A stretch of DNA of 64,000 nucleotides from Cyanoderma ruficeps (Eukaryota > Chordata > Aves > Passeriformes > Timaliidae). The DNA is taken from positions 19,215,754 through 19,279,753 of the forward strand of contig VZDJ01000623.1 of assembly GCA_008694505.1 (NCBI GenBank), in the 5' to 3' direction. The notes under the pieces were generated by a model. That model worked only from the letters and a program-made list of their open reading frames with translations, was not told the origin of the DNA and searched no databases. Below, piece after piece: positions 26,563 through 38,438 of the stretch; positions within the stretch are counted from its first letter, which is position 1, and the number at the start of each line of letters is the position of its first letter. Both the position numbers and the translations under genes were made by a program.

Positions 26563-29500
26563 TCACAAAACCCCAGTCTGAACTAGGGACAAACGAAATC
26601 TTGCAGAAAAATTGTCACATACTCTCTATCTGCAGGACTTCTCACCTACACAAAAAAGCACCTCATTTATCTGAGTTAGACAGAAGGCTTTGTCTTCTTC
26701 TTCATCCCAGCCTCCTACACATTAAAATACATATGCACACAAACAAGTTTATAAACCACAGGGTGTGTCTCTCTTTATCTTCTCTATGTAAACTCCATTT
26801 ATATAAACCAAAGAAACCACACACGCAGATTTCTTGATCAGACTTTCTATTGAATTTATGTAAATGCAATAACAAATGTAAATGTCACCAAATGTTTAAT
26901 TCTGGTACAAGAATAACTATTCTATTAGATGAAATTCCTTTAGTGGGTTGTTTAAAAAAATACTAAGAAAACAAAATTGAAGCACAGACAATTTTTATGC
27001 TTTCTCATTTGAGGTGTTAAAAGAGATGCACTTCTTCTATTTATATTATATTACTTGGAAGTTAATGTCTATTAGCTAAAATTCCTGTAAAACTCAATTT
27101 TTAGGGAACATATACCTAATAATATAATTATATGTTCACGATAAATATATAAAATTTGTGACTGGTTGAAGTCGACCGAAGAAAATTCATTAAACTCCCA
27201 TTATTCGAGCCAAGTCAGTTCACCTAATTTTTACAGAAGGTACCTTTAAGGTTTTGGAAAGGATTGTTACAACAGATTACAGAGATCTGATTTGTACAAA
27301 GGTATCTGTAGGTGTTCCCATCTGATTATAACACACAAACAAGTTAAAACTCCCAAGTCTTACTCAAACAGGTCTTAAGCACCCTCTTGTCTGTGTTTTG
27401 ACCATAAAATACTGCACTTTGGACAAGCTATTGCAGTGGGTGTCCTGTGCACATTTTCAGGGACATAAAGCTATTTCTTTAGAACAATCTTGAAATACAC
27501 TAATCTTCAAGATATAGACACTTTAGGGATGTGTTAAGCCGAGTAAAATTTACGGCGTAATGAACTTAATGCAATATGACCAAATGTCTGCATTCTTATT
27601 AATATTTGCTACAGCTATAACTCGCTATTTTTAAATAGTAGATTGATGAAAATTTAAACAACATTACCAGAAGGAGAAATTTTAAAGCCATGAAAAAACA
27701 TTCACACACTGTAGAATAAATACAGAAAGGCAGCGTTCATTTTTCTCCCCGGGTCAGGTAATAGAATACTGAAAGTAAATTGTGAGTTTACAGATACATT
27801 GCCTAAATTCATGCAATTACCTCAACTCTTTTTTTCAAATTTTTATAGTTATCACCAACTGTTCTTCCTGTTCAGCATTGTTATGCACGTATAAATTTAC
27901 ATGTATACACATAGAGCCTAACTCAAAAAAATAAAAAATTGGTCCCGTAACAGCTATTGATACAAATATGATACAAAATTCATAGTTAGCAAATAATTAA
28001 AGATATATAGAAGAAAACATTGTTTTTCTTTCTAAATTTGGTTCATCAATCTCACAGAGCTGAACTTGTAATCCTTTCAGAATTTGAGAGCTGCAGAGAA
28101 ACGCACTGTAAAGTGTGATTAATAATTTGAAAGGTGGATTGTACCCCAAAATGTTTAGAGGAATTAGGGTAGAAAATGGCAGAGGGATGACAGCCAATGT
28201 AACTGTCTTCTAGGCTTTATTTTCTTTTTTATTAATATGCAGCAGCTACATAAATGTGCATTAAACCTTGAAGATGTATCGACTGATTACAAAATATATT
28301 TTAAAGTGTGTTATTTATATATTTCCTATTGTATGGTCCCATCATCCATAACTTGAACGGGAATGCAATGAGATTATTTTAAAATGTACTAATTTTACAA
28401 AACCAGCTCCTGATACGAGTATCTCTCTTATTAAAACTGTGTAATAAACTGCATCATTATAGATATTTAATAATTTTCCTTCCTTCCTCTAGCACTTTTT
28501 TATTAGAAACTATTTAAAACTCTGCTCGTTGCAAGATAGTAATAATGATAATGTCTAAAAATACATGAACATAAATCCGTCAAAACTTCTTTAATCCGCA
28601 TTTTTGCCCCTCGCTAACGCTTTGCACAACCGAGGCACTACTTTACTAAACTTTGCATTAAAACTTCCCCCTCCACGGAACAGAAAATGGTCTGAGACAC
28701 TTTATTTGAGGTGATAGCAGCTGTCTCAAGACCTCGAAACTGCCGAGCAAGGGAGAGGCATTTCCAGCTTCTCTTGCAGCCCAGTTCCCGCCTTAGCCCT
28801 TCCCCAACACCCCCCATCTTCCCTGGGCTTTTGTCAGTACCTGTTGCTCCTCAATGGTTTGTGGCTCCCGGGAGAGCTTCTAAACCAGCGGGAATTTCCC
28901 CAGCAGGCTCAGACCCCAGTGCAGCCCCTGGTCCGCTACAGGGACACTGGGGACAAAGGTCCCGCTCAGGTACGCTGCCACCAGCCCTGCCCTCACCCCA
29001 AGCAAGGCAGAGACTCTGCACAGACAAAAAGCCCGAATCCCTCCCCCGGGGCTGCGAACCGAGGGGTGCCCTTGGGTGCAAGCAGCAGCAACAACACAAG
29101 AGCAGAAGCTGGAGTGCTTTTTTCAGGTCAGCAATTCCTTTTACCCTCTCAGCCCTCTCCTGCACATGGCTTCTTTCCCGGTGGACCCTCCAGGTGCTGT
29201 CCTCCTTCTTGTCCCTGCAGGCGGGCTCCACGCGCGGCCAAACACAGCACACCCCCCGGCTCAGCTGCGACAAGGTGATGAAAGAGGAAGCAGGAACATT
29301 TCTCCTGACCACAAGTGGTGGCTCTTAATGACGTATCCAAACATGCCTGCCCCCNCAAAAAAAAAAACACCATAATAATTGAACCACCTTTTTGAAGCCT
29401 TCTTCTAAGTTCCAAAGGGATGATAATGCTTCCTCGGCAGAAAAACGTGATTTATTCTTCTGTGCAGGACACGCCTCCAAGGGTCATGGCTCTTCTGTGT

Positions 29501-29784
29501 GGCATACAGACCTTCCCTGGAGCGCCTGAAGCTCACCTCTGTGGAATGCAAGGTTCTGCATTGTGTGTTGCCAAATCTTTCCATGCTGTTGCAAAGATGA
29601 AGTGTTCACAAATACCACTGTAAAGAAGAAGAGCTTGACTCAGCCAATATATCAAGCAACAAGCAATTCATTAATTCATTAATTCAAATGGTAAAGTGTG
29701 AGCAAAGCAGCACACTGGGTACAGCCCCACCTCAGCTACTGATTTTTGATGGTATTTATTGAGCATCTTCATAAGCACTTCTCA

Positions 29785-29850
29785 GCAGGTTGGTGTTTTG
29801 TGGTTTTTTTTGGTTTTTTGGTTTGTTTTTTTTTTGTGTGTGTGGTTTCC
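29785..29850. repeat. T/G-rich low-complexity tract
   Basis: Runs of ggttttttt and tttttttgtgtgtgtgg. Confidence 0.8.
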
Positions 29851-29871
29851 TCCTAGTTTCTATTTGTGAAG

Positions 29872-30095
29872 TCCGATTTCTATACCCCATTGTGATCAAT
29901 TCCTATTGGTGATGTCGAATTTTTATACCCCAGGGTTGTAAATTAGTGATGGTGATATCCAGTTTCCCTTTTTCAGAATCATATGTCAGTGATGGTGAGG
30001 TCCAACTCCCCTTTCCAGGATCTTAAATCAGTGATGGTGATGTCTAGCTTCCCTTTACAGGATCGTCCAGTTTTCCTTTCCAGGATCCTCAATTT
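29872..30095. repeat. Diverged minisatellite, about 42-43 bp period
   Basis: About five units share a core of gtgatggtgatgtc, then a pyrimidine stretch ccctttncaggatc and taaatcag-like text. The left units have tataccccat instead of the pyrimidine core, showing stepwise divergence. It abuts the 3' end of a minus-strand LTR at 30119, so it may sit in the leader of the ERV that LTR belongs to. Confidence 0.75.
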
Positions 30096-30118
30096 TTAGC
30101 TTGGGATAAGCTCACTTC

Positions 30119-30810
30119 TGTTATAAATGAAAACGGCCAGATTGAAGAAAAGTAAAAAAGAAAATTTATTTTCACGTGACAGCGAGTACGGAAACAAATT
30201 AAAAAAAAAAAATGACAGCCACGAAAAAGGCCAGTTCGATCTGCCTCCCCTCCGTTCACCCAATCCCGCCACCAAAGGCCTAGTTTTTATACAGTTTCTT
30301 TTGTCTAGTAGTCCGGGTATTGGTATTCATCGGTCTTCCTTTGGGATTCTGATTTGTCTGAGTAGGTTTTCAGGGGAGAACAGAAGAGATGTCCTAGAGA
30401 CCATCGCAGATCTCATTAAGTTTGCCAGGCAGGTGTTCCGATCGTTAAGCATACTTGGTGGCTCATCTCTGGTGGAGCCACATCCATTCATGTGCTGATC
30501 CTCTCAATCTTATCAGTCAATCTGTTCTGACATGCTCCCCTCTTCCCAGAATTCTCGTTGAACTGTTTTCCCCGATTTTATATAATTTTATTTTCAGGCA
30601 CGAATTAATATACGGAGTTTATCCATAACACTTCCTTCTTTTATTTAGGTGGTTACAACTCCTTTTATATATTCTAAAGCTATCGTTCAAAACCCCTTAT
30701 TACAAAGGAGCTTAAAGCCTATAATAATTTTATTTTCAAAGCAAATAATAATACTTCCGCATTCGTCTAGCCTACATGTTAAAGGCCTAAAAAACCCCTT
30801 AAAACTTATG
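30119..30810 (-). mobile_element. LTR remnant, minus strand
   Basis: Read on the minus strand, this has a TATA-like CTGTATAAAAACTAGG, a polyA signal AATAAA (plus 30165-30170) preceded by GTGAA, and a U5 ending CATTTATAACA at 30119. The polyA-to-end segment closely resembles the LTR ending at 43002, so both belong to one family. The TG-end at the right is not resolved. Confidence 0.55.
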
Positions 30811-30819
30811 TGAATTTCA

Positions 30820-30850
30820 CTAATGTGAAAACTTTGAATTTCACATTATT
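30820..30850. repeat. Inverted repeat / hairpin
   Basis: AATGTGAAA and TTTCACATT are perfect inverted arms around a short loop, next to a GTGAATTTCAC palindrome. It lies near the junction of two LTRs. Confidence 0.6.
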
Positions 30851-30949
30851 CACTTATAAGCATGCAAAATATTTTTCCAAAAATGACTGCTGGGCAAGAG
30901 ATACTGAGAATATAAAACTTGTGAGTGAAATATAAATGAAAGCTAGTTT

Positions 30950-31692
30950 TGAGATGTAATCATGGCAGGCAGGAAGACGGTGATTAGCGATGGGTTAAGT
31001 GATAACAAACAACGGGACACTAAGGGACCCAAGGGTGTAGCTCCACTCCATCCTGCCAAGGTGTCAGAGGCTGTCCAAGGATGTGAAGATGTGAAATGCC
31101 TCACGACTGTCTCCAAGATTGAGGACTGAGACCCCAGACTCTGAAGGGAGCCCCTGGTCTGGTTTGAGGCGAAAGATTTACCAAGTCTCGGAGGACTGGT
31201 ATGCATTCCCATGGGAACGGAGTGCAAGAACAATGGAACTGGTCACAGTGGACTGAGCCGAGCTTGCATGTTTGAACTGGCCTGTCTGTACTGGAGGTAC
31301 GGTTTGCACCTTGTTCCTGAGCACCCAACCCCGACACAGGTGGTTCCTGGTTTGGCTCTGTGCCCCTCGCCTTGGTTCCCGCGTGACAAACCTATAAAAA
31401 CCGTGGAGATCCCCCTGCTCACTTTGTGATCACCCCACTGGAGAAGTTCGCGTCTATAGGCATCTCTACGCCTCGAGGATTCGTCCCTCCACGTTGGTAG
31501 CTATATAATCCCTTTCCCCTCTTTTTTATCTTTCTTACTCTTCTTTATTTCTCTCCCCACTATCGCATTTGTGGGCACTAAATAAAGTGCATTTTTGATT
31601 AAGTAAACTGAGTTGTCCCCCGCTGTGTCTTTTGTGCTCTGAGATCCTTAAAACGGACCATCAGGTCCTCCGCATGCTTGCGGACCCTGACA
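30950..31692 (+). mobile_element. LTR, plus strand
   Basis: This has canonical promoter and end features: CCTATAAAAACC TATA box (31393-31400), AATAAA at 31581-31586, a GTGTCTTTTGTGCTCTG U5-like stretch and a right end GACCCTGACA at 31692. TATA to polyA is about 190 bp, plausible for an R region start and end. The left edge is a rough guess. Confidence 0.6.
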
Positions 31693-31828
31693 CAAGGTAT
31701 CAGGGAAAAGATAGATAAGAAGATAGTCTTTAGAGTTTAGAATACAGAGTGACATGGTGATATTGCAGTTCTCATAGGCTGTATGCAAAGTCTGTAGGTT
31801 TTGTATCTCGCGCGGGTTGGTCACTGTA

Positions 31829-31859
31829 ATCTCCTTTTGTGTTCAACACAAAAGGAGAT
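31829..31859. repeat. Perfect 31-bp palindrome
   Basis: Arms ATCTCCTTTTGTGTT and AACACAAAAGGAGAT (15 bp each) flank a single C. It would form a tight hairpin in RNA or a cruciform in DNA. Confidence 0.95.
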
Positions 31860-31927
31860 ATAATGTATTGTAACAAGGTCCTCGGTCTCTGACCTTACCT
31901 CTCTTACCCCTGTCATCTCTCTTACCT

Positions 31928-31963
31928 CTTGCCCTCTCTCTCTCTCTNTCTCTCTCTCTCTCT
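31928..31963. repeat. (CT)n microsatellite with an N
   Basis: Runs of ctctctct interrupted by one N, an assembly ambiguity. Confidence 0.9.
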
Positions 31964-32399
31964 TTGGGGCTTCCCTTCAGCTGAGGCTGGTGGCTGAAGG
32001 GAAGGCTCTTTTCTTTTTACCCCCGACCCTTGCAATAAAACCACGTGTTGTCTCAAGAATGTCTCAGGTCTGCAGAGTTCCCTCTCCCTGCTGTCCACGG
32101 ATGCTCCCACACCTCTTAACATGCTTTTCTCTGTTTGCTCATTAAAACTCATTTTTATAACTGTCCCATGGCCTCATTCCACACATTTCACAACCACAAC
32201 AGGCTACCTTTTTCTACCTGACATGAAACACAACCCCACATTTCACAGGTCTTAGATTTACTTGCTGTCTATACTTCTCTTCCTATTCTATTTTATTAAA
32301 ACAGCTGTTCTTTAACTCATGTCTTCTCATGCCTTTCTTACTGAGAAAGCCAGTATGTACCCTGCATCATCTCTCTTGCATGTATGTCATCCTGGCCAG

Positions 32400-32475
32400 G
32401 CCCCTAATCTAGGATTTGGGATTTGATTTCATCCTTGTGGGTCCCCTCCAATATTCAGAATATTCTATGATGCTG
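32400..32475 (+). mobile_element. CR1 LINE 3' tail fragment
   Basis: The stretch ggatttgatttcatccttgt, then gggtcccctccaatattcag and attctatgatgctgatgag, is a diverged CR1 3' end. No ORF2 is seen upstream, so it is a typical 5'-truncated copy. Confidence 0.7.
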
Positions 32476-34115
32476 ATGAGTATATGGATAAGCATGCGAA
32501 GGGGCAAAATCCATTTATTTTGAGGTTTGTAAAAAAAAACCAAAAACTCCCATTGCCTTTCTTTATGGTCTTTTTGCGTGTTGTTATAGGATTTCCTGTG
32601 AAAATATTTACGAAAGACAGTAGCTCCCAAGTCCCACACTGTTCCTGCAGTTCACCTAACCACTATGCTGGAAAAACACAGTGCAGCTCACCAACAGTGC
32701 CAGCCCTCTTTCAGAAACATTGCCAAGGCAAACCTGGCAAGATTCACGATCCTAGGAAGATACCAAGGAGTAGCTACAGTTAATCCATCACTCAGCAGCG
32801 TTCTGCTTGTGGATAAATTGCACTGTGGGTGCAGAGAACTCAGCTGGCTCCATGCAGATCCTGCCTGGGTTCCTCAGCTGGGGTGCAGCACTGCCTGATG
32901 AGGTATGGAAACATTACAAATGCTTTCATGGCACACCAAGCCTAATCTGAGAAGGACTAGATGTACCTAGAGAGTGCTGCAGAGGGTCTGCAGGTGTGTT
33001 CCTCAGACGAGGAGCCCAGGGGAGCAGGTGGAACAGGACCCAAGTGACTCCTCACAGACCATGAAGGAACCAGCTCTGCCTCAAGGTGAGCGATGGCACA
33101 CTCTGCGTGCCACCAGCAGTCCAGGAGAGCAGGTTCCCTCAGAGTCAACCCTGCCTGGATGCACAGAGCCAGCCTTGGACTAGAACAGTTACACAGATAT
33201 TTGTCCCTCCAGGAACTGCCCTTGGGGTTTTTTTCCCATTACCTGGGATATCCCCAAAGGGCACGAGTTGACAGTATGAGGATTTCAGCTTCCATTTCTG
33301 TGGAATTCTATGGAATTCCAGCTTTCTTGCTATGGAATACCTGAAGAAAATTGCTGTCTTTTCTGAGGGACAAGGAGCTCCAGTGATTACAGGACTGATG
33401 CTGAAGCTACTGCCAGGTGTTGACTCCAGCTTGTCTAACCCTCTTGGCTTGAGTGAGTGCTGGCTGCCTCAGAAAGCACCTGTCCCCAGTTGGGAAGGAC
33501 AAAGGGAGCACCGTGGGCTGTTGGCTAAGCAATGTATGCCACCCTAACCCAATGGGAAATCTTGTGTGCCTTGGAAGAGGAAGTAAAGGCATGCACAGCC
33601 AGTGTCTTCATTTTGACATGTCTGTTGGTAAATGCATTGTGAGTATCTGTGGCAACAATGCAACCTTCTGAAAGCTGGAATGGATCATGAATACTACCAG
33701 ATAAGGTCTGCTAGGAATGCACTTCTATCATAAAAAGTGGAACACAAATGGAAGTTCATGGTGGAAATTCATGAATTTCAAGGTTGTGATAAACTCACCT
33801 AACTTGGAATTAAAAACTTATAAGGAATGAGCCTCTTTACAGCTTGCAGATTGAGGTGTCTGACACCCCTAAGATAAGATGGTGACACTCAGCCTGAATG
33901 GGCTCGGCAGAGATTTGGTGTGCAAAATGACTTTGTGTACATGATCCATGCCAGTGACTCTGCTCTGCCAGCAATAGACATTGCCTGAGATGACGTCAAG
34001 ACATGGGATAAGTGCTTTCCTAAACTGCAAAAGCTCTGTCCCTCTAGCTCCACAAATCATATGGCTTTTATCTGTGACCCATGTAAGTCCTTAGTGGATA
34101 GACACACACTCATAT
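32476..34115. other. Intergenic, no gene recognised
   Basis: Several 60-100 codon open frames on both strands show no domain or splice context. No repeat family was recognised. Confidence 0.45.
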
Positions 34116-34323
34116 TGTTATAAATATTTTGATCAAATAATCTACTAAATATTATCAAAGGGTTAGCTATGATTATAAGTAGAAAATTGACAAGTATGAG
34201 GTACAGAAATGTCAAGAATCTTGTGTTTGGAATGTGTAACCTTACAAACCTCACCAAGAAGTTACTGGACCCTTATGTTTCAGTCAAGAAGCTATGGAGA
34301 CCATCATGCTCACCAGTTATGCT
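34116..34323 (+). repeat. 5' LTR of the provirus (truncated)
   Basis: Starts TGTTATAAATATTTTGATCA. It matches the right LTR over 208 bp with about 18 mismatches and no indels, then homology stops, so its U3 end, R and U5 appear deleted. The five flanking bases are catat. Confidence 0.85.
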
Positions 34324-34758
34324 CCCTGTTGGGGAATGAAAAAGATTATTTTAATTGGTATAGGAACAATTTATTTGGTATTGAATATGTGTAGAGAAAA
34401 ACTCAGTTTGGAAGCTGTAAGCATTGTGGTGCAACAGGGAGGAAAGAGAACAGGCTTTGTTTTGCAAACATTACTATTTAAGTTAAGAAAACAGTTGGAG
34501 ACACACCAATATGTATGTGCCTGAATGAAGAATGCCCTCATTGGTAATAGATTTATTGGGAAAATTGGATGCTTAAATAACTGTCTGTGATGAAGAAATA
34601 GAAATCAAGTATCAGAATCAAAAGATATTGATGCAAAGATTTTTATGTTACAGGAATAAAAAAAGAGCTGGAAGAAATCCCAGAAGAGGTAGAGAATTAA
34701 CCCGAATTGTATAGATGACTGCCTGGATGGTCAAAGAGAGGTGTCTGGATGACCAAAG

Positions 34759-37710
34759 GTGGCAAAACGAGTAAGGATAACTTTCAAACCTGAAGCCAAA
34801 CTGGTAAAGCAGAAATTACATCTTCTTAAGTGGGAAGCAAGTAAAAAGTTGGAGAAGCTTATTAAAAAAAATTTAGAATATGGGTTATTGAAAGAGTGTG
34901 AATTAGAATATAACACACTGATATTACCAGTTACACATTAGTGCAAGGTTTAAGGGCTATTAATAAAAAGTACTTGATATTTATCTAGCAGTAGCTAGTT
35001 CGTACACACTCTTGACAGCACTGAAAGGGGAATATAAATGGTTTATGATGCTCAATCTTAAGGAGGCTTTTTCTGGAATACCTCTTGATGCAGCTAATTA
35101 GAAATTGTTTGCTTTTGAGTGGGGGAGTTCAAACACCAGGTGGAAGGTGCAGCTGATGTGGATTGTGCTCACAAGAAAAAAAAAAAGGAAAAAAAATTGG
35201 AAAGCTGGGAAAATAAAATCTGGACAGAACTTCACTACAATGTGTGGATGATATTTTATCAGCAATCAAGACTGAAAGTAAGTGCCTTGGAGCTACTGTA
35301 AGTCTGTTAAATTTCTTGGGACTATTTGGATACAGGGTATTAAAGAAAATGGCACAAGTAGACAAAGAAGCAGTAATATATTTTAGTTTTGAGATCTTGC
35401 AGGAAAAAAAAGAAGCTTGGGAAGCAGCTGAAAAGAAGTCATTTGCAGAGCCCAGAGCCAAGGAATACAAACCTTCTCAGGTACAACCAGATGCTGTCAG
35501 TTATGGATTGCTAATTATGGGGTACTGGGAAAACCCTTGCGCGGTCCTCCACCAAAAATACTTGGTATAGATTCCTGAGAGTCAGAGAACCTAAAAGAAC
35601 CTTAAGGCCAACCCCTGCACTGGGGGTCTCAAACTTTAAACCAAACCATTTGAGTTATTTGTGCAGGAAAGGATGCACCTGGCACTAGGGGTACTGGTGC
35701 AGCTTTTGGGTCACGAAAGTATCCTGTCCAAACAATTTGACAATGGAAGAAAAGGTGGATACCTGAGAGAGGTGGGAGCTGCAGAGAATCACAAAAGCTG
35801 CCATGTACCCCACATGGGCACAGGTGGTTTGGAACAGAAAAGAGGACACTGGATATTGCCAGCAGGATGCTGCAGTACCAGATTTCTCCATTGGAGCAGG
35901 ACAATGCCAAGCTTAAGGTAAACACTGCCTTAAACCCAGCCGTGTTTCTCCAGGCTTCAAAAAAAGCCCAGAGACCTTTGTATCATGACTGCCTAGTGAA
36001 AGGAATGAGGGGGACTGCTTGTAGATAAAGCCAGATACTAGTAGGTGAAAGAAGCAGTGGGAGGACCCATAAATTCCAGAGGAATCCCACTAATTGACGC
36101 AGACTGTTGCTTACTCAAGGTCGTGCTAAATTCCTAAACTGAGAGAAAAAGAACAGAGATACAGAGAAAAAGAAGGAGGGTGCACATTAGAAGGGGGTCT
36201 GTATTAGACAATTCGGGAAGCCTGCACCTCTCAAGTACCTCAGCCAAAGGGGAAAGAGAGAGGGAAATGAGGCTGGGAAATTAGGATAAATAGGAGGCTG
36301 CATCCTCCAGCAGTTTGAGAGACCCTGTGGGAAATATTCCATGGTCTCTACCACTATTTGAATAAAGTTATAGGACTCCTCTGTCTCCTTTTTGGACATA
36401 AGCCTCTGGCATCTTGAATTAATTTTCCTACCACTTGTAACCACTGAAGAAGTGTGTTTTGGCAGACTTGATCTCAAGAACGATCCCATCCCAGGCCCAG
36501 AACTGGACTTGCACTCCAGCAGGAGCAGCATGGTACAAAACACATAACAGGCAGCTGGTTATCTGGCAGTGGGAACTTTGACTCAGGTAACAGAAGCCCA
36601 GGCTTTACCTTTTAACACATCAGCACAAAAAGCAGAATTTGTGACCTTACACTGAGTGCTAGAAATCACCGAAGGAAAAAGGGTAAACATATGGACTGAT
36701 TTTAAATAAATTTGGAATAATGCACCATGAAACCACATGGAAAAAAGGGAACCGTTATCGGCATAGGGGCTCCTATTAAATACAAAGAAGAAATTAGTCA
36801 ACTACTACAGAGTGTGCAAAAAGCTGAAAGAAGTGACTGTGATGCCCTTGTACCACTCATCAGTTTGGAGACTCTCCAGTTAATACAGGGAATCGATTCA
36901 CTGACAAAACAGCTAAAGAGCTTGCTGAAAAAGGTATCCTGGCACTAATACGTAGAAAAAAGTTGAATGCCTGGGAACAAAAACCAAATTATAGCAATCA
37001 GGACAGCCAATTAGCCCTATCATAAGAAGCTACAGAAAATCCCAGCAAGTGATTGATAAACTCATGTGGGCAGGTAATTGTACCTCCACAATTAACATAT
37101 AAGATAGCTAAGAGAACACATCAGAAAACACATTAGGAAAGAGAAAATATGGTAACTACTTTATGAAGGAATATAATAAGCACAAAGATGACAGAAATTA
37201 ATAAATCAGTTGTTGAAAAATATGTGATTTGTTTTGTAAAATAATCCCAAGGAAGGAGGAAGGCCACCTCCAGGGCTACTAAAACACAGGAATTTACATG
37301 CAGATTATTGGCAAATTCATTTTGCAGAATTACCCAGGCAAAATGGAGACAGGTATATTTTGGTACTGGTAGATAGTTTTTTTTGGATGGCCAGAAACTT
37401 CCCCATGTCACACCAACAAGACAAGAGAAGTCTCAAAAGTTTTTGCTGAAATTAATATTTAATAGCACTGAAGCTAACTCTTTCAAGTTTTAGGAGATAC
37501 ATCTCTATCAACAGATCAGTAAGACTAGAATTGCCTGTGCATTCTTTCTGACCAGGAACTATGGTGTCCATCAGAACCTGGAATTTTGGACCAATCCAGG
37601 GCAAGTGGAAGGGACCAGATCAAGCTCTCCTGGTAACCTACACTGCACTCAAGGTGGAAGCAATTGAACACTGAGTTCATCACACACAAGTAAAACAAAC
37701 AACCACACAT
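34759..37710 (+). pseudogene. ERV pol remnant (RT, RNase H, integrase), broken
   Basis: Gamma-type RT entry region at 34759-34941: KRVRITFKPEA, KWEASKKLEKLI, YGLLKECELEYNT, ILPV. It continues with SSYTLLTALKGEYKWF and LKEAFSGIPLDA at about 34990-35095, then a stop codon and LFAFEW. More text at 35300-35460 (FLGLFGYRVL, AQVDKEAV) is RT/connection. RNase H-like text lies at about 36650-36950: KRVNIWTDF, then YKEEISQLLQSVQK. The integrase core at 37309-37420 reads YWQIHFAELPRQNG with His (37318-37320) where the family has the first catalytic Asp, then a frameshift in the T-run after LVDSF. The integrase C-terminal region, 37590-37690, shows KWKGPDQALLVTYTALK and a TGA at 37672-37674. Internal deletions remove most of the core between. 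No function is possible. Confidence 0.8.
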
Positions 37711-38438
37711 TTAAATTCAGCAGAGACAAGATTGACTAATACCATGGAGTTTATATATATAAAAATCTTTTTGGTTTAGATATGGAATATGATTTTCTAG
37801 GGGGATACTATTTATTTGACTTAGATGAAGATGATAAATAATTCAATATTTATATATAACAACAACAAAAATGTTAATAATAATAGAAACTACGCTTTTA
37901 ACTTTTGGGAAGGGGAATGTGGTTTTAAAGTTAGTGCAAAATTTTGGCAGATTATAGAACATAACTTCTATAATATTTTGCCAATGCAAATCTCTGTAGA
38001 AAATCCAGTTCTGTGGGGCTTTAGTTGTCAATTTGACAAAAATTTGAAAACTAATGTTAGTGGGAGCCTGGGGCAAGGTAAAAACTGAACAATAAGAAAT
38101 ATCAATGAGAGATGGAGATCCATTGAAATTGAAGTGCAATTTTACTCAGATTCCAAACTTTAATCCTGGTAATTTGAAAGTGAGCTGGGGAAAAGAGATA
38201 GAAACAAATTATTTTTAAAATTAAATGCATAGGTAAATGGCACAGTGCAGGGGCATACCTTATCGTCCTGTAGGATGGCAGTCAGTATCATCATTTGTGG
38301 AGTGAAGGTGATTTTTGTTGCCAACCCATTGAAAATAAGGAGCAAAGGGACCCAAGATATGACGTAGTGTTACAAAGTCCAAAACAAGAACTGGTTTGTA
38401 AGGAATACCAAACTTCAAAGCGGGAATGTTGAGGAGAA

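Larger units (their letters stand above)
25601..29870. other. AT-rich intergenic DNA right of copy B; no gene recognised
   Basis: Copy B's first coding exon and promoter are expected on the minus strand in the left part of this interval; I could not place them. About 26000-28600 is strongly AT-rich with no coding signature. About 28700-29340 is GC-richer with overlapping open frames on both strands (for example 28711-29328 +), but none shows a recognisable domain, and a single N (29355) and an A-tract follow. It could be a transcribed non-coding exon or old repeat. Confidence 0.45.
31693..32125 (+). mobile_element. Second LTR-like block, plus strand
   Basis: Adjacent to the previous LTR, this has a (CT)n tract, a stem-loop at 31829-31859, a polyA signal AATAAA (32034-32039) after GACCCTTGC, and a downstream GTGTTGTCTC stretch typical of U5. 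Borders are uncertain; it may be a nested or composite LTR. Confidence 0.4.
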
